Assembly (NCBI GenBank): GCA_023390985.1
Contig: JAEWBU010000344.1
Coordinates: 1 to 5,186, forward strand
Direction: 5' to 3'
DNA: 5,186 bases
Origin: Pseudomonadota bacterium
GTDB lineage: Bacteria > Pseudomonadota > Gammaproteobacteria > Burkholderiales > Burkholderiaceae_C
Below the pieces are notes generated by a model. That model searched no databases and was not told where the DNA came from. It worked only from the letters and a program-made list of their open reading frames with translations. Positions within the stretch are counted from its first letter, which is position 1. Each line of letters starts with the position of its first letter. The translations under genes and the position numbers were made by a program. Positions 1-5,186 of the stretch are shown here, piece after piece.

Positions 1-1000
1 CCATCGCCGGAGCCGGATTGTAACGCAGCCCCCAGGACGACAGCCCATGCACGAAGTCGGCCGGCAGGGCCGAGCCGAAGTCCAGCGCCGCGCCGGTGAC
101 CGGATGCCGGAACGCGAGCCGGAACGCATGCAGCGCCTGGCGATCCAGCCCGTCGCCGGTTCCGCCGCCGTAGAGGGCGTCGCCCACCAGCGGATGCCCG
201 AGGTGCGCCATGTGTACCCGGATCTGGTGGGTGCGACCAGTGTGCAGGCTGGCCCGCACCAGGCAGCCCTTCTCGCACGAATCGAGCAGCTCGAAGGTGG
301 TCATCGCGGGCTTGCCCGGATCGTGCGCTCCCACCACGGCCATCCGCAGCCGGTTGCGCGGATCGCGGCCGATCGGCGCCTCGACCACGCGCGTGGGCTC
401 GCCGCGCCAGCGGCCGTGCGCCAGTGCCAGGTACTGCCGCGTCACCTCGCGCGCCGCGATCATGCGAACCAGCGCGTCCATCGCGGCCCGGGTACGCGCC
501 ACCACCATTAGCCCGCTGGTGTCCTTGTCCAGGCGATGCACGATGCCGGCGCGCGGCAGCAGGCCGGCCCGCTCGTCGCGCGCCAGCAGCCCGTTGAGCA
601 GCGTGCCGCTCCAGTTGCCCGGCGCGGGATGCACCACCAGGCCCGGCGGCTTGTCGACCACCAGCAGGTGCTCGTCCTCGTGCACCACCGCCAGCGGCAT
701 CGCCTCCGCGCGGAACGCCAGGCTCTGCGGCGTCGGCCGCAGTTCGACCCCGAGGGTGTCGCCCGCCTTGACGCGGTGCGCCGGCCGCGCGGCGCGGTGC
801 CGGTTGATCGTCACCGCCCCGCCGTTGACCAGCTGCTGCAGGTAGCTGCGCGAGAACTCGGGCACCAGCTCGGCCAGCGCCTGGTCCAGGCGGCGGGCGT
901 GCATCGCCGGGTCGACGGTGAACTGCCGCAGCTCGGAGCCGGGTTCGGCCTCGGCTTCGTCGTCGGGTGCGGCTTCTATAATCTTTTCGCCCTGTTTCAA
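1..1000 (-). CDS. rluD: 23S rRNA pseudouridine synthase RluD (partial, C-terminal end beyond left edge)
   Basis: RluD-family enzyme that isomerises uridines to pseudouridine in helix 69 of 23S rRNA (1911/1915/1917 in E. coli), a cytoplasmic step in large-subunit maturation. I translated the minus strand by hand: about 333 residues are visible without a stop. From the chosen start, an S4-type RNA-binding region lies at about residues 28-92 (RRLDQALAELVPEFSRSYLQ). The catalytic domain follows, with the hallmark HRLDKDTSGLMVVA at 155-168 and predicted catalytic Asp158, then RTHQIRVHMAHLGHPLVGDALYGG near 256-278 and DRQALHA near 286-292. The last visible residues, WGLRYNPAPAM, resemble the end of beta-proteobacterial RluD, so few codons are missing. 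Start: the frame is open back to a TAA at 1031-1033 with no upstream ATG. The first ATG (902-904) would cut into the S4 domain, so TTG at 998-1000 is preferred; this is inferred. It diverges from bamD with 15 bases between starts. RluA/RluC paralogues are less likely because of the S4 domain and context. Confidence 0.93.
   Translation of the reverse strand, partial: MKQGEKIIEAAPDDEAEAEPGSELRQFTVDPAMHARRLDQALAELVPEFSRSYLQQLVNGGAVTINRHRAARPAHRVKAGDTLGVELRPTPQSLAFRAEAMPLAVVHEDEHLLVVDKPPGLVVHPAPGNWSGTLLNGLLARDERAGLLPRAGIVHRLDKDTSGLMVVARTRAAMDALVRMIAAREVTRQYLALAHGRWRGEPTRVVEAPIGRDPRNRLRMAVVGAHDPGKPAMTTFELLDSCEKGCLVRASLHTGRTHQIRVHMAHLGHPLVGDALYGGGTGDGLDRQALHAFRLAFRHPVTGAALDFGSALPADFVHGLSSWGLRYNPAPAM
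977..982 (+). promoter_or_regulatory. Candidate -10 box of the bamD promoter
   Basis: A perfect TATAAT stands 33 bases before the bamD ATG in an otherwise very GC-rich region, placing a start of transcription near 989 and giving a leader of roughly 27 bases. The hexamer 17 bases upstream (954-959, GCTTCG) is a poor -35 match, so activator help or a weak promoter is possible. The box lies inside the first codons of rluD if the TTG start of that gene is correct. The assignment is by motif only. Confidence 0.6.
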
Positions 1001-1005
1001 GAAGG
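1000..1005 (+). promoter_or_regulatory. Ribosome binding site of bamD
   Basis: AGAAGG, a reasonable Shine-Dalgarno match, ends 10 bases before the ATG at 1016. It supports that ATG as the bamD start rather than any of the in-frame upstream codons, which lie within antisense rluD sequence and lack a lipoprotein signal at the right distance. Confidence 0.6.
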
Positions 1006-1015
1006 TCTGCGCTTC

Positions 1016-1813
1016 ATGCTTCGAGCGAAATTATCCGGTGTCGCCGCGGTGGCCCTCGTGCTGCTGTCGGCCTGCTCCTCGACCCGCGAGGACCGGACCG
1101 CGACCTGGAGCCCGAACCGCATCTACGCCGAGGCGCGCGACGAGCTCAATGCCGGCTCGTACGACAAGGCGGTTCCGCTGTTCGAGAAGCTCGAAGGCCG
1201 CGCCGCCGGCACGCCGCTGGCGCAGCAGGCCCAGCTGGAAAAGGCCTACGCGCACTACAAGGCCGGCGAGCAGGCGCAGGCCGTCGCCACGCTGGACCGC
1301 TTCATGAAGCTGCATCCGGCCAGCCCCGCGATCGACTACGCCCTGTACCTCAAGGGCCTGGTGAACTTCAACGACAACCTGGGCATGTTTTCCTGGCTGA
1401 CGCGCCAGGACCTGTCCGAGCGCGACCAGAAGGCCGCCAAGGAGTCGTTCGAGGCGTTCAAGGAACTGGTCGGCCGCTTCCCGGATTCGCGCTACACGCC
1501 GGACGCGCGCGCCCGCATGACGTACATCGTCAACTCGCTGGCGCAGTCCGAGGTGCACGTGGCTCGCTACTACTACTCGCGCGGTGCCTACGTGGCCGCC
1601 ATCAACCGGGCGCAGGCCGCGCTGGCCGACTACCGCGACGTGCCCGCGCTGGAAGAGGCCCTGTTCATCCTGGTGCGCTCGTACGACGCGCTGGGCATGC
1701 CGCAGCTGCGCGACGACAGCCGGCGCGTGCTCGAGAAGAACTATCCGGACAGCGAGTACCTCACCAAGGGCTACAAGAGCGACCCGGCGCGCGCCTGGTA
1801 CAAGTTCTGGTGA
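1016..1813 (+). CDS. bamD: Outer membrane protein assembly factor BamD (lipoprotein, ComL/YfiO family)
   Basis: BamD is the essential lipoprotein of the BAM complex, which folds and inserts beta-barrel proteins into the outer membrane; it sits on the periplasmic face and bridges BamA with BamC/E. The 265-residue product starts with a lipoprotein signal: a basic N-terminus (MLRAKL), a hydrophobic core (VAAVALVLL) and lipobox LSAC with the acylated Cys at residue 20. Ser at +2 fits sorting to the outer membrane. The mature part is helical TPR-like throughout: a first repeat at about 36-60 (IYAEARDELNAGSYDKAVPL), a second at about 68-100, the family-typical YALYLKGLVNFN at 108-119, then the SWLTRQDLSERDQKAAKESF insertion and the RYYYSRGAYVAAINRAQAAL repeat. 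Length is close to E. coli BamD (245) plus a slightly longer N-terminus. The ATG at 1016 is preferred because it gives the signal peptide and has AGAAGG ahead of it. It diverges from rluD, an arrangement common in beta-proteobacteria, and converges on the helicase gene. Confidence 0.96.
   Translation: MLRAKLSGVAAVALVLLSACSSTREDRTATWSPNRIYAEARDELNAGSYDKAVPLFEKLEGRAAGTPLAQQAQLEKAYAHYKAGEQAQAVATLDRFMKLHPASPAIDYALYLKGLVNFNDNLGMFSWLTRQDLSERDQKAAKESFEAFKELVGRFPDSRYTPDARARMTYIVNSLAQSEVHVARYYYSRGAYVAAINRAQAALADYRDVPALEEALFILVRSYDALGMPQLRDDSRRVLEKNYPDSEYLTKGYKSDPARAWYKFW
1030..1035 (-). promoter_or_regulatory. Possible -10 box of the rluD promoter
   Basis: On the minus strand the hexamer GATAAT (5 of 6 to consensus) sits about 30 bases upstream of the proposed rluD TTG codon, inside the signal-peptide codons of bamD. 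The corresponding -35 position is GC-rich and does not match consensus, so this is a weak candidate. It is listed because no other AT-rich hexamer was noticed at a suitable distance. Confidence 0.3.
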
Positions 1814-1818
1814 GCCCC

Positions 1819-3879
1819 TCAGGCCGCCGCGGCTGAAGCCCGCACGGCCGCCAGCGCGTCGAGCGCTTCCTCGAACTCCGCCTGCGACGACAGCCGCCGC
1901 ATCGGCGGCAGCGCGGCCAGCAGCCGGCGGCCGTAGCCCATCTGCGCCAGCCGGGTGTCGCAGACCACCAGCACCCCGCGATCGGATTCGCTGCGGATCA
2001 GCCGCCCGGCACCCTGCTTGAGCGCCACCGCCGCTTCCGGCACGAAGTACTCGTTGAACGGATTGCGGCCCTGCGACTGCAGGCGCTGCGAACGCGCTTC
2101 CACCAGCGGATCGCCGGGCGGCGGAAAGGGCAGCTTGTCGATCACCACCAGCTCCAGCGCATCGCCCGGCACGTCCACCCCTTCCCAGAACGAAGCCGAG
2201 GCCACCAGCAGGCAGCCCGGCCGGCCCGGGCCGGCGCCTTCGCGGAAGCGCTCGATCAACCGCCGCTTGGGCCACTGGCCCTGCACCAGCACTTCGAGTT
2301 CCATCGATCCATCGAAGCGGCGCTGCAGGTCCTCGCCGATCTGGCGCAGCGCGCGCAGCGTCGTGGTCAGCACCATGGTGCGGCCGCCGATGCGCTGCGC
2401 GCCCTGCGCCGCCAGCCGCGCAACCGCCTGGCTGTGGCCGGGATCGTTCGGCTTGGGCAGGTCGCGCGGCAGGTACAGCGCGGCCTGCTCGGGATAGTTG
2501 AACGGACTGCCGACGCGCAGCACCTCGGCCTCGTCGAGGCCGCACGGCTCGGTGAACCAGCGCAGCCGCGCGTCGTCGCCCAGCGTGGCGGAGGTGAAGA
2601 TCCATGCGCGGCCGCCGGGAGACGGTTCGTCGTCCTCGTCGTCATCGTCCCAGCCGCCCTCCTCTTCCGTCTTCGCCGGCGCCTCCTTGAGCAGGCGCGT
2701 GCGCACCGCTTGCGCGATGTCCAGCGGCGATTCCACCAGCCGCAGCTGCTGGCCCACGTCGAGCCAGCGCACCGACTCGGGCGCGGCCGGCGCGAGGAAG
2801 CGGTCGCAGCGCTGCGCGAGCGTCGCCGCGCGATCCCGCAGGCGCACGAAGTCCGGCGCGATCTCGCTGACGGTCGCGAGCGCGTCCTGCGCCGCGTCGC
2901 AGGCGGATTGCACGTCGGCCAGCGCGTCCTGCCATTCCTCGGCGGGAACACCCTCGGGCGCGCTGTCGCTCCAGCGCAGCCGGCTGCCGGTGGCGCCACG
3001 GCCGACCACCAGCCGCAGGTCGCGCGTGGCGCGATCGAGCGTCGCCGCGATCTCCTGCCACGGCGCGAGCCCGCGGGCCAGCTGCATGCCGGCCGCGAGC
3101 AGGTCGCGCGTGAAGTCCAGCAGCTGCCCGGTCCCGAGCTGCGCCCCGAGGAACTGCACGCCGGTTTCGTTCAGCTGGTGGGCCTCGTCGAAGATGGCGA
3201 CGCGCACCGTGGGCAGCAGCTCGGCCATGCCCGATTCCCGCACCGCGAGATCGGCGAAGAAGAGATGGTGGTTGACCACGACCACGTCGGCCGCCAGCGC
3301 CTCGCGGCGCGCACGGTTCACGTGGCATTCGCGGAATTTCGGGCATTGCGCGCCCAGGCAGTTCTCGCGGGTGGACGTCACCAGCGGGATCACCGGCGAG
3401 CGCTCGTCCAGGCCCGGGAGCTCGGCCAGGTCGCCGCTGCGCGTGGCCTGCGCCCATTGCTCGACCTTGGCCAGCGCCAGCGCGGCGCCGCGGTCGACCG
3501 CGCCGGGATCTCGCCGCGCCTGCTCCATCCGGTGCAGGCACAGGTAGCTGCCTCGGCCCTTGAGCAGCGCGGTGCGCACCGGCAGGCCGAGCGCCTCGAC
3601 CAGCCGCGGCAGGTCGCGGCCGAACAGCTGGTCCTGCAGCGTCTTGGTGGCGGTGGACAGCAGCACGCGCTCCCCGGACAGAAGCGCGGGCACCAGGTAC
3701 GAGAAGGTCTTGCCGACGCCGGTGCCGGCCTCGACGACCAGCGAGCCGCCGGCCTCGATCGTGCGCGCCACGGCCAGCGCCATCTCGGTCTGCGCCTCGC
3801 GGGGACGGAAGGCGTCGGCCGCGCGCGGCAGCGCGCCGTCGGCCGCGAAGGCGCCGCGGACGGCTTCAATCAAGGTCAT
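1819..3879 (-). CDS. ATP-dependent DNA helicase, DinG/YoaA (XPD-like, Fe-S) family
   Basis: Superfamily 2 5'-3' DNA helicase of the XPD/DinG/YoaA group; family members unwind DNA, R-loops or damaged replication intermediates in the cytoplasm. The 686-residue product carries FRPREAQTEMA (about 24-34, Q-motif-like region) and Walker A EAGTGVGKT (50-58, Lys57). Four cysteines at 114, 174, 179 and 185 (YLC; NCLGAQCPKFREC) are spaced as expected for a 4Fe-4S cluster. VVVVNHHLFFADL follows (about 199-211), then DEAH at 231-234, FTSATLG before the second RecA domain, VASASFWEGVDVPG (about 559-572), IDKLPFPPPGDP, and motif VI QGAGRLIRSESDRG (about 622-635). No motif is missing, so it should be active. 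YoaA versus DinG cannot be settled here, so no symbol is given. An acidic run WDDDDEDDEPSPGG lies near residues 404-417. The ATG at 3879 fits the family N-terminus but has no Shine-Dalgarno; it starts 9 bases after the ydcH stop, suggesting coupling. It converges on bamD with 5 bases between stops. Confidence 0.95.
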   Translation of the reverse strand: MTLIEAVRGAFAADGALPRAADAFRPREAQTEMALAVARTIEAGGSLVVEAGTGVGKTFSYLVPALLSGERVLLSTATKTLQDQLFGRDLPRLVEALGLPVRTALLKGRGSYLCLHRMEQARRDPGAVDRGAALALAKVEQWAQATRSGDLAELPGLDERSPVIPLVTSTRENCLGAQCPKFRECHVNRARREALAADVVVVNHHLFFADLAVRESGMAELLPTVRVAIFDEAHQLNETGVQFLGAQLGTGQLLDFTRDLLAAGMQLARGLAPWQEIAATLDRATRDLRLVVGRGATGSRLRWSDSAPEGVPAEEWQDALADVQSACDAAQDALATVSEIAPDFVRLRDRAATLAQRCDRFLAPAAPESVRWLDVGQQLRLVESPLDIAQAVRTRLLKEAPAKTEEEGGWDDDDEDDEPSPGGRAWIFTSATLGDDARLRWFTEPCGLDEAEVLRVGSPFNYPEQAALYLPRDLPKPNDPGHSQAVARLAAQGAQRIGGRTMVLTTTLRALRQIGEDLQRRFDGSMELEVLVQGQWPKRRLIERFREGAGPGRPGCLLVASASFWEGVDVPGDALELVVIDKLPFPPPGDPLVEARSQRLQSQGRNPFNEYFVPEAAVALKQGAGRLIRSESDRGVLVVCDTRLAQMGYGRRLLAALPPMRRLSSQAEFEEALDALAAVRASAAAA

Positions 3880-3888
3880 CGGAGGGGA

Positions 3889-4092
3889 TCAGGCGGGTTC
3901 CTTGGGATCCAGCACGAGCTCCAGCTGGGCGATCAGGTCGCGCAGCGCCAGCCGGCGTTTCTTCAGGCGGCGCAGCATCAGTTCGTCCAGGGGTTTCTCG
4001 TGGCACGCCGCATCGATCAGGGCGTCGAGGTCGGCATGCTCGATTCGCAGCTCGATCAGGCGCCGCTCGGGCGAATGCAGGTTGGATTCCAC
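3889..4092 (-). CDS. YdcH family protein (DUF465)
   Basis: Small, charged, helical protein of the YdcH/DUF465 family; its biochemical role is not known. From a GTG start at 4090-4092 the product is 67 residues, close to the usual length of about 65-75. It contains ERRLIELRIEHADLDALID (about 9-27) and DELMLRRLKKRRLALRDLIA (36-55), the two antiparallel-helix segments of this family, and ends in LDPKEPA. The frame stays open to an ATG at 4198-4200, but that extension (rich in Cys, Tyr and Ser) has no family resemblance and would cover the divergent promoter region, so the GTG is preferred. No clear Shine-Dalgarno precedes it, so the start remains uncertain. The gene lies 9 bases upstream of the helicase on the same strand and probably shares its transcript. 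A link with helicase function is suggested only by position. Confidence 0.82.
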   Translation of the reverse strand: MESNLHSPERRLIELRIEHADLDALIDAACHEKPLDELMLRRLKKRRLALRDLIAQLELVLDPKEPA

Positions 4093-4199
4093 GACAAGGT
4101 TGGTGGCGCGCCACCGTGAGCTCTGCGGGTCGGAACGATAATACGCGCTCCAGCAGCAATTATCGAGCTCGGCGTCCTCCGCGCAGCGCTCCACCCGCA
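4093..4199. promoter_or_regulatory. Divergent intergenic control region between ydcH and the PP2C phosphatase gene
   Basis: This 107-base spacer separates two divergent genes and is locally richer in A and T than the flanks. It holds overlapping -10-like hexamers on both strands at 4137-4143: GATAAT reading right (4137-4142) and TATTAT reading left (4143-4138), each 5 of 6 to consensus. A second AT-rich patch, AATTAT, is at 4158-4163. None has a good -35 at the proper spacing. A perfect 14-bp palindrome lies on the ydcH side. No Shine-Dalgarno was found ahead of either start codon. The promoter assignment is inferred from position and base composition. Confidence 0.5.
4102..4115. repeat. Perfect 14-bp palindrome, possible operator
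   Basis: GGTGGCGCGCCACC is identical to its reverse complement over all 14 bases, and the match stops at both ends. It lies 9 bases upstream of the ydcH GTG and about 21 bases before the putative -10 of the phosphatase gene, so it would overlap the -35 zone of the rightward promoter and the leader of the leftward one. With no loop and no T-run it is not a terminator. A dimeric regulator site is possible, but in GC-rich DNA short GC palindromes also arise by chance. Confidence 0.45.
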
Positions 4200-4961
4200 A
4201 TGGCCAAAGGCTACCGACTCACCGCAGCGACCGGCATCCACAGGGGCGACCGCGAGTACCAGCAGGACCAGGTCACCCTGATCGCCCATCCCCGCGTGAG
4301 CGGCTGCGTGCTGGCGGTGGTGGCCGACGGCATGGGCGGCCGCAGCGGCGGCCGCAAGGCGTCCGACCAGGTGATGCTCACGGCCCGGCAGCTGTTCGAG
4401 CGCTACTCGCCCGACCACGACGACGCCGGCGACCTGCTCAAGCAGGTGGCGCAGGAAGCGCATCTCGTCATCAAGCTCACCGCCATCGCCGCCGAGCAGG
4501 AGCCGCACAGCACCATCGCCGCGTTCCTGATCAACCCGGCCGGCGACTGCCACTGGGTGCATGCCGGCGACTCGCGCATCTACCACTTCCACGGCAGCAA
4601 GCTGGTCAAGCGGACGCTCGACCATTCCTACGTGCAGACGCTGGTCGAAGCCGGCCAGCTCACCGAGGAAGAGGCCAACGTGCACCCGCAGTCCAACATC
4701 CTGATGGGCTGCCTGGGCGCCGAGGAAGACCCACCCTCCACGATGCACACGGTGTCGCAGCTGCGTCCCGGCGACGTGCTGATGGCCTGCAGCGACGGCG
4801 TGTGGCACTACTTCAGCCCCAACGAGCTGGGTTCGGTGCTGTCGTCCCTGACGCCGCGCGAGGCCAGCGAGTTCCTGATCGAGAAGGCGCGTTCGCGCGC
4901 CCGGGGCGGCGGCGACAACCTGTCGCTGGTGATCGTCAAGCTCGAGCCGCTGGAAGGCTGA
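4200..4961 (+). CDS. PP2C-family protein serine/threonine phosphatase
   Basis: Metal-dependent (Mn2+/Mg2+) PPM/PP2C phosphatase, predicted cytoplasmic, removing phosphate from Ser/Thr (less often regulatory phospho-proteins). The 253-residue product is a single catalytic domain without membrane segment or sensor domain. Metal-ligand motifs are all present: REYQQDQ (Asp23), VVADGMGG (Asp43-Gly44), HAGDSRIY (121-128, Asp124), LDHSYV (140-145), MACSDGVW (Asp199) and GGGDNLSLVIV (Asp239). Family departures are Gln22 where Asn is usual (RexNqD) and PHSTIAAFLI (102-111) where many members have GTT. Neither removes a metal ligand, so activity is expected. The ATG at 4200 is chosen because homology begins at once (KGYRLTAATGIHRGDREY); the frame is open further upstream to a GTG at 4116, but those residues are unlike the family. 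No Shine-Dalgarno is evident. No kinase, anti-sigma or FHA gene is within view, so its substrate is unknown. It diverges from ydcH and converges on the gene at the right edge. Confidence 0.93.
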   Translation: MAKGYRLTAATGIHRGDREYQQDQVTLIAHPRVSGCVLAVVADGMGGRSGGRKASDQVMLTARQLFERYSPDHDDAGDLLKQVAQEAHLVIKLTAIAAEQEPHSTIAAFLINPAGDCHWVHAGDSRIYHFHGSKLVKRTLDHSYVQTLVEAGQLTEEEANVHPQSNILMGCLGAEEDPPSTMHTVSQLRPGDVLMACSDGVWHYFSPNELGSVLSSLTPREASEFLIEKARSRARGGGDNLSLVIVKLEPLEG

Positions 4962-4964
4962 GCT

Positions 4965-5186
4965 TCACGGCGGCACGGGCAGCGGCCGCACATCCTTCTT
5001 GGCTTCGGCCGCGCGTTTCTGCACCTCGGCCTTGTGCTGGGCGGCGTCTTCCAGGCGCTCGTTGTAGCGGCGCGCGTTGGTCCCGGCGTCCACCTGCCGC
5101 GGCTGCTTGGGCTCGTGAGGGGCTCGCGCTGCGCGGGGCGCGGACGCGGGCGTCGATGCGGCGCGGGCCGGCGCGGGCGCGGAAGC
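4965..5186 (-). CDS. Unrecognised protein, Ala/Pro-rich and charged (partial, N-terminal end beyond right edge)
   Basis: I do not recognise this protein. The minus strand is open from the right edge to a TGA at 4965-4967, giving 73 C-terminal residues. The first 25 or so visible residues are Ala/Pro/Arg-rich and look disordered (ASAPAPARAASTPASAPRAA). They are followed by a charged, probably helical segment that looks more constrained: NARRYNERLEDAAQHKAEVQ, then KRAAEAKKDV, and a Pro-rich end PLPVPP. The composition change and the helical periodicity argue for a real gene rather than a chance frame, as does the stop placed 3 bases past the phosphatase stop. A linker or periplasmic tail of an envelope or accessory protein is possible, but nothing visible defines a function. 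No signal peptide or membrane segment can be judged because the N-terminus is missing. Confidence 0.6.
   Translation of the reverse strand, partial: ASAPAPARAASTPASAPRAARAPHEPKQPRQVDAGTNARRYNERLEDAAQHKAEVQKRAAEAKKDVRPLPVPP

Noticed and set aside
536..1015. Extension of the bamD frame upstream to an ATG at 536
   Set aside because: The extra residues are antisense to conserved RluD catalytic sequence and would bury the lipoprotein signal; the ATG at 1016 has a ribosome site and the correct signal peptide.
1031..2605. A long minus-strand open frame (about 520 codons) running from the helicase region through the complement of bamD
   Set aside because: It is out of frame with the helicase and antisense to bamD, both of which are strongly supported; the product is low-complexity Arg/Ala/Gly/Val sequence.
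2434..4119. A long open frame (about 560 codons) on the plus strand opposite the helicase
   Set aside because: It is fully antisense to a helicase with every motif intact, its translation is Arg/Ala/Gly/Gln-rich without any recognisable domain, and long antisense frames are expected where GC-rich codon usage suppresses stops.
4056..4808. A 250-codon minus-strand open frame opposite the phosphatase
   Set aside because: It is a shadow of the PP2C gene: His/Val/Gly-rich, with no domain, and it crosses the divergent promoter region.
4953..4967. Possible terminator hairpin at the end of the phosphatase gene (GAAG...CTTC)
   Set aside because: Only four base pairs can form and there is no T-run, so it is not a credible intrinsic terminator.
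5100..5186. GC-rich, repetitive-looking sequence at the right edge as a possible DNA repeat
   Set aside because: It is explained by Ala/Pro/Arg codons of the right-edge protein; no exact repeat unit recurs.

Overview
This GC-rich window reads as an ordinary chromosomal stretch of a betaproteobacterium, most likely Burkholderiales and probably a member or relative of the Comamonadaceae. That placement is an inference. It rests on the protein flavour (RluD ending in a WGLRYNP-type tail, a YdcH/DUF465 protein with the LIELRIEHADLDALID and DELMLRRLKKRRLALRD signature, and a DinG-type helicase beside it) and on the familiar divergent rluD/bamD arrangement. No rRNA, tRNA, insertion sequence, CRISPR array, integrase or phage gene was seen.

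Layout from left to right. (1) rluD, minus strand, about 1-1000, with its 3' end beyond the left edge: a 23S rRNA pseudouridine synthase. (2) bamD, plus strand, 1016-1813: an outer-membrane assembly lipoprotein diverging from rluD, with a consensus TATAAT -10 box lying inside the first codons of rluD. (3) A DinG/YoaA-type Fe-S DNA helicase, minus strand, 1819-3879, convergent with bamD with only 5 bases between the stop codons. (4) A small YdcH/DUF465 protein, minus strand, about 3889-4092, immediately upstream of the helicase and probably co-transcribed with it. (5) A divergent intergenic region, 4093-4199, with -10-like boxes on both strands and a perfect 14-bp palindrome. (6) A stand-alone PP2C-type protein phosphatase, plus strand, 4200-4961. 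(7) The C-terminal part of an unrecognised Ala/Pro-rich, charged protein, minus strand, 4965 to the right edge, convergent with the phosphatase with 3 bases between stop codons.

The genes do not form one pathway. rluD (ribosome maturation) and bamD (envelope biogenesis) share a compact divergent control region. ydcH and the helicase look like a two-gene unit, and the phosphatase is a separate signalling gene diverging from it. Coding density is very high: both convergent junctions are nearly abutting and show no obvious intrinsic terminator.

I found no convincing undescribed system. The items most worth a second look are the palindrome in the ydcH/phosphatase divergent region, the interlocked rluD/bamD control region with its probable TTG start, the missing Shine-Dalgarno ahead of the helicase, the acidic stretch in the helicase, and the uncharacterised gene at the right edge.
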